A stretch of DNA of 64,000 nt, taken from assembly GCA_034440635.1 (NCBI GenBank), contig JAOTON010001685.1:817001-881000 (forward strand), given 5' to 3'. This DNA is from Lepas anatifera (lineage: Eukaryota; Arthropoda; Thecostraca; Lepadidae). Positions 23,385 to 34,370 of this stretch are shown here, one piece after another (positions within the stretch are counted from its first letter, which is position 1; each line of letters starts with the position of its first letter). A program made the position numbers and the translations under genes. The notes beneath the pieces were generated by a model that was not told the DNA's origin, did not search any database, and worked only from the letters and a program-made list of their open reading frames with translations.

Positions 23385-24525
23385 GACCTGACTATGGCAA
23401 CCGTCGGGCGGAAAATAAGGTTTGACCTTGAACCATGACCTTTGTCTTGAACCTACGACTTTGAGCTCAAGATTGAGTGACCTAGCGTATGACGTCATAG
23501 CATGATATACGTCATATTAGGCGGCATCATCCGGCCAAAGGCACTAGGGTCACTGACATTGAAATGGTGGTATGACCTTGACCTCTGACTTTTTACTTAG
23601 ACTCGACCTTCAGGGGAGGTGACTGACATAAAACCATCATTATATAATGTTGCAACGTCACCTCTCGGTCTACAATACTGGCGAGCTTGTGCGACCGAGC
23701 GCAAACCTTGTTCATTGTACAATGTTCATGCACTTGAATGCGAGGTAGTCTTCCGTTGCAATAAATTGACATGTATATAGATAAGCTGCATTGTCTGGAT
23801 GCAGATAATCCGGATTCTTGACATCCGTGATTTATATTTTTCCACAAAAGGCTAGGCTGATGACAGTGTGTGGAAAGTGTAGGGGCTATACACCAGGTAT
23901 GCTCTGGAGAAGAAACCAGGTCCGATGGCAGAAAACGGTTACTAAATTTGAAATCAGTGGTATCGAAATAGGCTGAAAACAGGTGTTCACGTGCCGGATC
24001 CATTTTGGCTGTAGACCAGTGTTATTGGGCAATGGGCATTCCTTGGCCACTGCGATGGGTAGCCTTGGGACTTTGCGACAAACCGACATAGCAACTACGG
24101 AAGTTGCATGAGGTTACCAACTCTGATCTAGATGCTAGATGATCCAGTGATCACACATCGATGGAAGTAGTCGGCCAGGCGATGCTTCTTTGGAGAGCAA
24201 ATGGTCAGACTTCCCTGTTGGATTCGTTTCCTGCACTTCTGCACTGCACCGCTCTGGCTGGCTTTTGCTCCGTCTTGCTACGGCTCACTTGGCAGTTGGC
24301 GATGAAGAGCCCTGTCGTTGACCAAAATTGGATAGGTCCAGACCAAATTCTGGTAGGGAGTAACGAGAATAAAGGCCATTGCCGCGATTGCCGATATGGG
24401 TTTGATCACTGGTGCCGGATTTGCTGCAATCCGCGCTGATTTTGTCTGGTGCTGTTAGATTTAAAGGCCCGGGACTATTCTAGCCGAGTTGTATCAAGGT
24501 ATACAATAATTGTGAAAGGATATTA
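23385..24525. other. Intronic; TGACCTTGA-rich stretch, then unassigned
   Basis: From 23400 to 23610 there are repeated TGACCTTGA / TGACCTTTG words and two TGACGTCA-like words. Nothing else is recognised. Confidence 0.4.
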
Positions 24526-24790
24526 TAGGGGAGAGTGGGGTAAGATGCCCAGGTTTTAGGGAAATCCGGATTATGAAATAACCGTAGTACCAACAGCGCT
24601 GCTTTAGATGCCAAGTCGTAGCATGATAATTTATCTTCCTTATAGAATCGATGAAATTGCTGATAATTATCACATTTTCTATTATGAATTTCCTAGAGGC
24701 TTGCAAAGGGGCGTCTTACCCCATCGGGTGAGTAAGACGCCCCGGGCTTGGTAAGATGCCCCACCCCTGGGCATCTTACCCCATTTTGGT
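24526..24790 (+). mobile_element. Short DNA element with GTGGGGTAAGATGCCC ends
   Basis: Starts ATAGGGGAGAGTGGGGTAAG, and its far side carries inverted GGGCATCTTACCCCATTTTGG. Internal copies of the motif (GGCGTCTTACCCC, GGTAAGATGCCCC) lie at 24710-24785. The same 5' motif ends the element at 37440-37892 in the opposite direction. TSD not identified. Confidence 0.45.
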
Positions 24791-25375
24791 CTATCGTTGA
24801 TGAAGTAGCTTGTTCGTAGTTCTTAGCTTCATTGGTAATCATTCGTCAAGTGTTATTCAGAAGTCAGAATGTATTTAGAAGCGTCCACACATTGATAAAA
24901 CATGTAGGTGGTTTTTCACGTTTCCACGTCAAATGATAAAACAAAGTTACGTAAAACTAACGATGAAAACCAAGGATAAAAACATACCATAAAAGAAATA
25001 TAAAATCACACAAACACAAGCAACGAAGTACGAGGCGAAGTAAACTCATACGACGTTTCTGAGAACCTCCCCTAATTCCCTTACCTTGTCTATTTTGCGT
25101 CCCCTTTTTTTAATTCCCCATTTTAAAAGAAATATGGGCCAGAAGATGTTAAGTGCAAGAACATTCACTTCAGACAGAAAAAATGGCTTGTGGCGACTCG
25201 AAGCTTCCTCCCACTAACTGTCACAGACTCCCAGTCTATCATTTATGGCGCACAGCCACCTTAGCCTTCTCGTCAAGGCACACAGGCCCAGCCTTCGCAG
25301 GCAGTGCACGCGATCCATTCTTCGCACGAAAGAGCAAAACTCACTCCGCAGATGAGATATCTCGTATCGTCATGC

Positions 25376-25378
<3 letters not shown>
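24791..25378. other. Intronic, nothing recognised
   Basis: AT-rich sequence with short ORFs only, upstream of the TA tract and LINE gamma. Confidence 0.35.
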
Positions 25379-25433
<55 letters not shown>

Positions 25434-25519
25434 TCTGGTATCTGGTATCGTCTTTCTTCCCCTATCTCCGCAGGGGACCGATTTTCACCTGCTGGACTTG
25501 TTGGCACCTGCTGACCGAT

Positions 25520-25557
<38 letters not shown>

Positions 25558-25586
25558 GGTATCTGGTATCGTCTTTCTTCCCCTAT
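25379..25586 (+). repeat. 121-bp duplication of a (TA)n tract, flank and LINE gamma 5' end
   Basis: Two units begin at 25435 and 25556 (CTGGTATCTGGTATCGTC). Each is preceded by TA repeats (25379-25434; 25524-25555) and contains the LINE target sequence TTTCTTCCCCTAT (25453-25465; 25574-25586). The first unit also holds about 60 bp of the LINE 5' UTR (from 25466). The duplication therefore happened after the LINE inserted. Confidence 0.85.
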
Positions 25587-26712
25587 CTCCGCAGGGGACC
25601 GATTTTCATCTGCTGGACTTGTTGGCACCTACTGACTGGTCCGGCACATGGATAATTGGGTACGGGATGTGACGACACCCGCGACCCCAGTTGGCAGGAT
25701 GGGTTTCGCCCCCGCCTTCGGGCGAGAGGCCAAATCGAAACTGCCATCCTCATCCTCTCCTGGCCTTCCTAAATTCAAATCCCACCAACTCCGTGTTCCT
25801 TTTCCTCTTCTTTCCTTATTTCCTTGTCTCTCCATGCCTTCCCACCCGTATCCTTTCTGTCCACTCCTAAATACCCCTCCTATCCACTGTCTGCGATGTC
25901 TGGCCCGGCGTGTCTCTGCGGGTGGTGGGGGTGTGTGCACGCTTGCTCGTCTTGAGTGTGGACACCTCGGTCACGTGCGGTGCGCGGCTGGGCTGGACAG
26001 CGCAGACCGACCCTCCTCCTTTTCCAACCCATAACTTCCCAGTTACCCACTTTTTCCTAGTGTCATGGGCGTCCCCGCACGTGCCTATGATTCCTGGATG
26101 GTCTGGGTGTATGTGGGCCTCCGGCTCGTGTGGCTGACGATTGGATCCCTCTAATCGCCGGCCCTGCAAGCCGGGGGCTCGCTTCTCTCGGACCAGCCGG
26201 GAATCAGTTGTGACGAGCAGGTGGTAGTCGCCTGCTCCGATGAGGCCGTGTGGGGGCGCCTGTCTTTTTAAGGTGAGCTGCGCACCGACCCGTACCCCGG
26301 GATGAAGGAGTCCTGGTAGCTGAGCTGAGGTAGGCGCTGTTATGGTTCGTGTGCCTCTAGCAACACTCTACTTTGGTCTGGATTTCCGCAAGGGCGGGGA
26401 ACTCTTGAAGGCATCGACAAGAGTAGCAGCATTGTAAAAGTCTGTCGGCCTTTGGTGGGGCTCGGCTGCCCCTCCCTCCTTGGGTGAGGTCCCAACTTCA
26501 CCCGGGGAGGGTGGGGTGTCCGCGCCCCGCCCGGGGTCGTCTAGGCTAGGTGCAAGGGGGACCGTCGTCGGGGCAGGGGGTTTGGTGAGTCTCTCTCCCC
26601 CTCTGTAACGGCGGCGTCTCCCCCCGTATAGCCAGCCCGTGCGTCGCTTCGCCACGTAGCACCCTCGTTTGAAGGGGGCGCACGTTGTTGGCCGAAACAA
26701 TCACACTCACTT

Positions 26713-28235
26713 ATGGACACTTCTACCCCACAAACCCTTCTCTTCACCTTCCACCGGAGGGTGACACTTCCCAGCCCCCTAGAGGGGAAGGAACCGCAAC
26801 CAGTTATGTGAACCCACGAACAACTCGGGAACCACAACCTGAACACCCACAGCCATCATGCCCTCGCGTGATCATGATAAGCGGACAAGATGGCTCACTA
26901 GCCAGCTTGTCACCCTTCCAGAGGAAGCAAGCCTGTGACAGACTTGGTAAGGTTTCGCGTTGCGATCGACTCCGAGATGGCACTCTCGAGGTAGAGTTTT
27001 CAAACTCTACAGATGCAAAAAGAGCACTGAACGTAGAACAACTTACATACAATAGGCGAGAGGGAGGATTTATGAAAACAATATCAGTGAATGTCACGAT
27101 TCAGCCCCACCGTACAAAGAACTTCGTAAAGGGAGTAATTAACTGTTACGATCTGAGAGGAGTTTCAGAGGATGAGATTGTAGACGGCCTGAACGAGTTG
27201 AGAGTAATTTCTGCCAGAAAGATGAAAGTAAAAGACAAAGGTGAATTTAGGGAAACAAACACAGTTGTTCTCACATTCGACACCACAGACTTACCAGAAC
27301 ACATCTTTGTAGGCTATGAGAAAGTCCGCGTCCGCGCTTTCGTGCCCAGCCCCATGCGCTGTTACCGATGCCACCGGTACGGTCACACTTCGACCTCATG
27401 TAAAGGCAAGGCACGATGTGGCAGGTGCGGTTCAGAGCAACACGAGAAGAGCGAATGTTCAGAAACACGCCCAAAATGTGTCAACTGTGGTGAAGAACAC
27501 GAAGTGACAGACCGAGAATGTAAAACCCTAAAGAAAGAAAAAGAAATAATGTCTCTCATGGTTTCGAGGCGTATCTCGTTCCGAGCGGCTAAGGAGGCCT
27601 ACGAGGCCGCCCACCCGCAAAGAACATATGCCCAGACTGCTTCCCGGGGCGCCTCTGCTCCCGTTCAGATGACGGCTGAAGATCTCCTTCGCTCGTTGAC
27701 TGTGACCGACTTTGTCCGCGTAGCGAGAAAGCTGGGGCTGGTGTTTTCACACCAGCCTGCCGCCCCGGTGTCTCAACCGGAGGCGGCTCCCCCGCCACCC
27801 CTACCACGGGTGGGGCGGACAGACGGGAGCAAGGACTTGCTCCTGTCCCTGATGTCCCGCCTGCAGACCGCGGTGACCCGGGGAACAATACCCCTCTCCT
27901 ATCCGAGCCTTCGGCGGAGGCGGGAGAGTGGACGTTGGTGGGTCCGAGGGGTAGGCCCTCCCCGCCGGATCCCGCGGCCCAAGATCGCCGGTTATACCGC
28001 CAAAAGGCGCTGCGGATCCCATGTCACCACCTCACCGGCCTGCTCCGGCACCGTCTGCCTCATCGGTGGCGGCTGTCCGGAAAACGTTCGAGGTTGCGCC
28101 CAAAGTGACCGAGGGGAACCGTGGTAGATCCCCCACAAAACGTCCGGCTGCCGGAACTCCCCTGGCCAGCCGCAGTCATCCCGTGCGCGTGCAGCCTCTG
28201 CCGAAGCTGGCAGATTTCCTCCTCCCAATCGCCTA
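26713..28235 (+). pseudogene. LINE gamma ORF1 (gag-like, three CCHC-type knuckles)
   Basis: RNA-binding ORF1 protein. The best long frame runs from before 26713 to 28127 and codes for about 470 residues. An ATG at 26713 starts a different frame (MDTSTPQ), suggesting one early indel; the first in-frame ATG is near 26875. Knuckles: CYRCHRYGHTSTSC near 27360 (C-x2-C-x4-H-x4-C), CGRCGSEQHEKSEC near 27418, and CVNCGEEHEVTDREC near 27477. A helical segment (TAEDLLRSLTVTDFVRVARK) follows near 27670, then Pro-rich sequence. After about 27880 a shifted frame (EWTLVGPRGRPS) and then another, to 28235, look more natural, so the C-terminus is frameshifted. Confidence 0.85.
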
Positions 28236-28362
28236 AAGCAGGGAGGACCACCGGGAGGATTTCGAGGGAGAACCCACGGGATCAGCAACCCGCGGAAGTA
28301 ACCCCTCTCTCTAGCTCGCAGTAGACCAGGCAGGCCCATTTGCCGTCGCCCTTTTTACTTAA

Positions 28363-29077
28363 ATGACAAATATTTTACAATGGAACTGTCGAGGCCTTCG
28401 TTCAAACTTCTCGGACCTGCAAAACGTTTTATCTGCTTACAATCCGTCTGTTGTGTGCCTCCAGGAGACAAAGTTGCGCCCAGGTGGTAACTTTTCAATT
28501 CGACAATATAGTATATTCCGAAAAGACGTATTTAGTACCACAATAGCATACGGTGGAGTGATGTTAGCTGTCCACACATCCATACCATGTCATCAAATCA
28601 CTTTAAGAAGTACTCTGCAGGCTGTAGCAGCCCGGGCCGACTTGGGTTTTATGAAGCTGACCGTTTGTTCCATTTATTTACCACCAGGAGGCAACACAGA
28701 CATCAGCAGTTTAAACAACCTTGCTGATCAGCTCCCAACTCCTTACATGCTATTGGGTGACTTCAACGCCCACAACGCCGCATGGGGAGAGACTGGAGGC
28801 CGTACGTGTGCCCGAGGTCGAACACTTGAACGCTTCCTCCACCTAAACTCTTTATGCCTTTTGAACACCGGCAGCCCCACCCACGTATCTCTTCCATCCG
28901 GAAATCATTCTGCTATAGATCTTTCAATTTGCACACCGTCTCTCCTAGCCCAGCTCCGATGGGAACCTCTAGATGACCCACACGGTAGCGACCACTTCCC
29001 TATTATCATCTCCCAAACCCGGATATCCATCCGCGGAACAAATATTCCACGATGGAACACGCGGCGCGCGGACTGGA
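28363..29077 (+). pseudogene. LINE gamma ORF2 endonuclease domain (5' part of split ORF2)
   Basis: Apurinic-type endonuclease, intact over its length. MTNILQWNCRG starts at ATG 28363 with the conserved Asn; the catalytic Glu is in LQETKL near 28461; YGGV, YLPPGG, LLGDFNAHN near 28753, SAIDLSICTPS and GSDHFPI near 28984 follow. The frame is open to the point where LINE delta begins (29078). It continues in frame at 32957 (RADW, then TGFESAC), which shows that one ORF2 was split by the insertion. The sequence past 29078 in the same frame belongs to delta and soon loses homology. Confidence 0.9.
29066..29077 (+). repeat. Left TSD of nested LINE delta
   Basis: GCGCGGACTGGA occurs here and at 32945-32956, flanking LINE delta. 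Confidence 0.9.
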
Positions 29078-30362
29078 GCTGTCTCCTGCTGTCACTTTTA
29101 AGATTCGAAACTATCAGAGTTTTAGAAAAGATATTTTTAGTAACACGGTACCATATGGAGGGGTCATCGTTGCGGTGCACCATGCTACTCCTTGTTACAG
29201 TATTCCTTTAATTACAGTGCTGCAGGCGGTGGCAGCCCGGGTAGACCTTGGTTTTACTAAACTGACAGTTTGCTCGCTTTACCTCCCACCCGGTGGGCAT
29301 CTGAATTTAAATGATCTTAATAATCTGTCTGACCAGCTACCAACTCCGTTTCTTATACTTGGCGATTTTAACGCCCATAACTCAGCTTGGGGGATCTGCC
29401 GGCCGCACGTGCCCCCGGGGCCGCACAGTCGAGCGTTTCCCTTCACCTTAACTCCCTCTGTCTCCTAAACTCAGGCCGCGCTACTCATATCACTCTTCCC
29501 TCTGGCTCCTTATCATCTATTGACCTTTCTGTTTGCTCTCCGTCTCTCCTTACTCAACTCCATTGGAACATCCTAGACGAACCCTTTGGTAGCGACCATT
29601 TCCCCATCCTTATTTATCCAACGAGGCCATGGGAGGGGAGTCCCCGCCGAGTCCGTTGGAACCAGAGGCGTGCGAACTGGGCAGGCTTTGAGGCTGCGTG
29701 TGGTACGGTAGAGCCTCCCCCGGAGGCCTCGGCTACTCAAGCTATCGGAGAGTTTAACAGTATGATTCTGACAGCCGCGAAAGCTTTTATACCTATGACA
29801 CGCGGCCAGCCAAAGCGCACTCCGGTACCGTGGTGGAACCACGAATGTAAAACAGCTATTTTAAAAAAGAAACGGACTTTCCGGGTTTTTAATAGGCACT
29901 CTACGGAGCTGCATCTCATAAACTTCAAACGCGCCCGGGCGTTAGCGCGCCGTGTGATTCTGAACGCCAAGAGGAGGTGGTGGATAGACTACGTTTCCAC
30001 TGTGAATCGTTTTACACCGTCAACCCAGGTCTGGACCCGCATAAGGAGCATGCAGGAAAAAACCGTCCCCCGTCTGCCCCTGTCCTTGAAGTAAATGGGA
30101 TTAAAATCACCGACGCGCATGACGTGGCGGAGTGTATGGCGGAGGCCTTTTTCGGACCGGTGTAGCATTTCTTTGCAAAGTAGGGAGTTCACACGAATCC
30201 GTGAGAGAGCCGAGCGAAGGCCCGTGGATTTTGGACAAAATAATTCCGCCTGTTACAATGCCCCTTTTTCAACAGCTGAACTCAGGGCGGCACTCTCCAC
30301 CGTTAGACCGGTGTCGCCCGGTCCGGATACCATCACACAGTATGCTTTGTCATTTGCCTGAT
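29078..30362 (+). pseudogene. LINE delta ORF2: endonuclease and linker, several frameshifts
   Basis: Starts with IRNYQSFRKDIF and continues through YGGVIVAVHH, YLPPGGH and ILGDFNAHNSAW near 29365, then shifts near 29395. It resumes with HLNSLCLLNSGRATH, SIDLSVCSPS and the catalytic GSDHFPI near 29590, then RRANW and the linker (KRTPVPWWNHEC near 29813, KRARALARRVILNAKRRWW near 29928). Further shifts follow near 30060 (a run of six A), near 30150 and near 30350. The start of the RT region (RERAERRPVDFG, VRPVSPGPDT) is readable in a third frame. Confidence 0.85.
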
Positions 30363-32695
30363 TTGTCTCTCTTGTCATTGTTAAATATTCTTAACAATTT
30401 GTGGAGTAATAATGATTTTCCGGACCAGTGGCGTGAAGCAACTATTATACCGATTTTGAAACCCGGCAAGACTGGTTCCCTGCCTACCGACTTTCGTCCG
30501 ATCTCCTTAACGTCATGTGTTGGTAAGGTGTTTGAAAAAATGGTAAATACACGTCTTGTATGGTACCTCGAGAGCAACCAGTTACTCTGCAAGAGTCAGT
30601 GTGGTTTTCGTCAAGGTCGCTCTACGCATGATCATCTAGTTTCCATAGACGCATCAATACGAGAAGGATTTCTACGGAAATTCCACACAATAGCAGTGTT
30701 CTTTGACGTCGAGCGCGCCTATGATTGCACGTGGAGGCACGGAATTTTACGCAAACTCTTTGAACTCGGCATTCGAGGCCACATGGGATGGTTTATTTCG
30801 AATTTCCTGAAAGATAGATATTTCCGATTCCGCGTCAACACTGCATTATCGAACCGCTACCAACAACAGAGCGGTATAGCCCAGGGGTCCGTGATGTCTA
30901 TTGCCTTGTTCGCCGTCATGATCAATGATGTCGCAGACACTCTTCCTACAAACATACGTCATGCTCTTTTCGTTGATGATTTCACTATATGGGTGACAGC
31001 CTCTACTACCGCCGCAGCACAAAGGCGACTGCAGCTTGGCCTCGATCGCCTAGAACAGTGGAGTAAGCACAATGGATTGAACTTTTCCAGCACAAAAACA
31101 AAGTGTATGCACTTTTGCAACAGACGTAGATATTGTGAAGATCCGACACTACACATTTACGGGAATCGAATCGAAGTCGTAAATGAAACTAAATTCCTTG
31201 GACTCACACTCGACAAAAAATTATCATATGTACCACACATAAAGGAACTCCGCAAAAAATGCTTTGAATCGCTGAATATACTCAAGGTGCTGACAAAGAT
31301 GAGATATGGTGCTGATCGAAAAACGCTTATTATGCTTTATAGGTCACTCGTTCGCTCGAAGATCGAATACGGTAGCCTTGTGTATGAGGCCGCATCCCAG
31401 TCTGCGAAAAAGATTCTTGACATTGTACATCATCAGGCCATCAGGATAATTACAGGAGCGTTTCGCACTTCACCGATTATGAGCATGCTGGTTGACATTA
31501 ACGAAATGCCGCTTGAGTTGCGCCGTAAGATGCTCGCTATGCGATACGCCGTTAAAATCAAACAATCACCAGCACATCCCACATATCAAACCTTTTTTGC
31601 GGACGCCCACCTCCGCCAGATTGACGATGGCTCGCGCTTAGCATCCCGTCATCCTGGGGTCAGAGTTCGTACCTGGCTGACGGAAGCAGATATTAACACA
31701 AGGCTCGTAGAACCGTATGAGACACTCGATGTCGAACCATGGCGCATCTCAGCAGTTCACACAAATACAGATTTACTTGAACTTTGCAAAAATGTACCCC
31801 CTGAAGCAACATGTCAGCTGTTTCTGGAATTCTGCTCTGAATCATTTGAAAATCATACCCGTTTCTATACGGACGGCTCTAAGAGTGATAGCGGCGTAGG
31901 ATGTGCATTCGTCGGTGACGATGTTGAGAAGGGCTTCAGTATACCTCGCGGATCATCTGTTTTTACCTCAGAACTGTATGCGATCTTTCGTTGCTTAGAC
32001 CAGGTGTCTAAGTCCAGGGCGAGGAAGTTTGCAATTTTTACCGACTCATTGTCCTCTTTGCAGGCTTTGCAGTCTTTTTACTTTTACAAAGCATCATCAT
32101 CTTATCTCTTGGCCCTTATAAGACGCAAGCTGCACAACCTAAAGGAGAAGGGGAAAAGTGTAGAGATTGTCTTTGTTCCGAGCCACTGTGGCATCACTGG
32201 AAACGAGCGAGCTGACAGAGCTGCAAAGACTGCTGGAGAGCGTGCCGCTCTCCCTGGTCTTCGTGTCCCATTTTTTTGACCTCTACGCTCTGGTCAAGAA
32301 GTGTGTTTTAGAGAATTGGCAGCAGAGATGGGACGAGGACGCCAGAGGCTCCAAGCTCAGACGGGTTAAGCCTAAGATAGGGGAGTGGCAGTCGAGTAGT
32401 TTGGGATCTAGGAGAGAAGAGGTTATTCTCTCTAGGCTGCGGATTGGTCACACGCACGCTACCCATTCGTACCTCTTGAGCAGAGGAGAGCGACCTGAGT
32501 GCCCGCGATGCGGTGACCCGCTTAGCGTTAGGCATGTTCTTGTGGATTGTCCAGATTACCAGATCGAAAGAATGCGACACTTGGGGGGTCTCCATCATTG
32601 GAATGTCTTTTGGGACAGTCCCCTTCTGTTGAGTTATCAGGTATCGTGGCTTTTTTGAAAAGTATCGACTTCAATATAATTTATTCGCCGACCTA
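30345..32695 (+). pseudogene. LINE delta ORF2: RT, RNase H and zinc knuckle, one late frameshift
   Basis: A long open frame (to 32279, about 645 codons in this part) holds the complete RT and RNase H. RT: WREATIIPILKPGKTG near 30430, FRPISLTSCVGKVFEKMV, VFFDVERAYDCTWRHGI near 30697, GIAQGSVMSI near 30875 and FVDDFTIWV near 30967. RNase H: YTDGSKSDSGVGCAF near 31866, TSELYAIF near 31966, FTDSLSSLQAL near 32037 and PSHCGITGNERADRAAK near 32180. A shift in a run of T near 32270 moves the end into another frame, with LSRLRIGHTHATHS near 32428 and CPRCGDPLSVRHVLVDC near 32500. The final IYSPT is in a third frame and stops near 32695. Least damaged RT-RNase H in the window. Confidence 0.9.
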
Positions 32696-32944
32696 GTCCC
32701 GTGATGTGAAACGTCCATTTCTAGCCCGGATCTTATAATGTAGAGATTAGAGATTTAGCACATTTTAGGACGCGACACTACCTTTTAGTTTTAGTACTTG
32801 ACCTGTAGAAACCCATACTGACTACTACTACTCGTTGCGTATCTACACGTCTCCTATGTGCGCAATATGCTAAGTTATGGGCGCAATATGACCACTGCAG
32901 TCGACGCGCCCTTAAACCCCAACTATGATGATGATGATGATGAT

Positions 32945-32956
32945 GCGCGGACTGGA
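32945..32956 (+). repeat. Right TSD of nested LINE delta
   Basis: Second copy of GCGCGGACTGGA. Its first base also continues the ATG tail, so the duplication could be 11 or 12 bp. Confidence 0.88.
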
Positions 32957-34347
32957 CTGGTTTTGAGAGTGCGTGCAGTCTGGTAGACCATTCTCCGGAG
33001 ACCTCGGCAACCGACTGCATAAGGGACTTTAACAACATGATCCTGGAGGCTGCAAAGATCTTTATACCCATGACCTCTGGCAAACTCAAGCGAACGCCTG
33101 TTCCGTGGTGGAACCCTGAGTGCAAGCAGGCTATTTTAAGTAGGAAGCGGGCTTTTAGAGCTTTTAGGAGGAGTACGACAACCACGACCCTAGTAGCGTT
33201 TAAGCGTGCCCGAGCACTCGCCCGCCGCATTGTGTTAAATGCGAAGCGGAGGTGGTGGGTGGAGTTTGTCTGTACTGTGAATAGATTCACGCCAATTACA
33301 CAGGTTTGGACCAGAGTCAAACAACTCCAGGGTAGATCACAATATACATCCACACCCGTATTAGACGATAACGGCATCAAAATAACTGACACAAAAGAAG
33401 TATCGAACCGTATGGCGGCAGCCTTTAGTATGCGATGTAGCTCCCACGTCCAGGATGCTAGCTTCAGGCGTCTGCGCGAACGAGCAGAGCAAACAATTGT
33501 TAACTTCGGAAATAACCATTCTGCCTCATATAATGTTCCATTTACAATGCTTGAACTGAAAGGAGCACTTCGTTCTGTTAGGCCAGTTTCGCCTGGGCCT
33601 GACACTATTCGAAATGAAATGCTTTCCCATCTTCCTGACAGCTCATTGGCATCTCTACTTCAGATCTTTAACCGAATCTGGGTAGAGCATGATTTCCCCG
33701 AGCAGTGGCGAGACGCGGTTGTTGTTCCTATACTGAAGCCTGGTAAGGAAGGTAGCTCACCTGGGGACTACCGCCCAATTTCACTGACCTCTTGCGTCTG
33801 CAAGCTGCTGGAGAAGATGGTTAACGTCCGCCTCATGTCGTTTTTGGAGACCAATAATCTATTTTCAAACATTCAATGTGGATTCCGGAGGGGTCGAAGC
33901 ACCATTGACCACCTTTTAGCTCTAGACTTGTCTATCCGGAAAGGCTTCAGCAGAAAGCAGCACACAATTGCCGTCTTTTTTGACATTGAGCGAGCTTTCG
34001 ACCTCACCTGGAGGCACGGTATCCTGCAGAAGGCCTTCGATCTAGGTGTGCGAGGTCACCTGGGATGGTTTCTGTCCAATTTTCTTAGGAACAGACGATT
34101 TCGATACCGCGTTGGCACATCAGAATCTGATGAATACACGCAAGAAAATGGAACACTGCAAGGCAGCGTCCTCTCTGTTGCACTGTTCGCAATCGCTATC
34201 AACGACATAGCAGATGGTATCCCTCCGAATATAAAAACAGCCCTCTTTGTCGATGATTTTACTATTTGGGTCACGACATCATCCACACCATCGGCCGTGA
34301 GGCAGTTGCAGATTGCCCTGGATAAATTGGAGCGATGGAGCGGATAG
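32957..34347 (+). pseudogene. LINE gamma ORF2 reverse transcriptase (3' part of split ORF2)
   Basis: Continues the endonuclease frame from 29077 and stays open to a TAG at 34345-34347. It includes the linker (KRTPVPWWNPEC near 33090, ALARRIVLNAKRRWW), VRPVSPGPDTIRNEML near 33579, WRDAVVVPILKPGKEG near 33706, YRPISLTSCVCKLLEKMV, VFFDIERAFDLTWRHGI near 33972, GTLQGSVLSVALF near 34150 and the catalytic FVDDFTIWV near 34247. The TAG sits where the delta copy has SKHNGLNF, and a one-base shift follows within 25 bp. The RT core itself looks intact. Confidence 0.9.
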
Positions 34348-34370
34348 AATGGTTTGAAGTTCTCAATGCA

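Larger units (their letters stand above)
29078..32944 (+). mobile_element. 5'-truncated LINE delta nested in LINE gamma
   Basis: Begins inside the endonuclease domain (corresponding to about residue 45 of ORF2) and ends in GTTATGGGCGCAATATGACC, a CGCGCCC segment and ATG repeats at 32944. It is flanked by a 12-bp TSD. The 5' truncation and variable TSD are typical of target-primed reverse transcription. It is the younger insertion, because it interrupts gamma. Confidence 0.94.

Noticed and set aside
25153..25672. Tyr/Ile-rich ORFs near 25380-25560
   Set aside because: Translation of TA dinucleotide repeats. The same holds for ORFs at 36046, 48710-49235 and 55202.
29052..29211. Fused endonuclease ORF across 29078 read as one protein
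   Set aside because: The join is the LINE delta insertion point; the two halves come from different elements.
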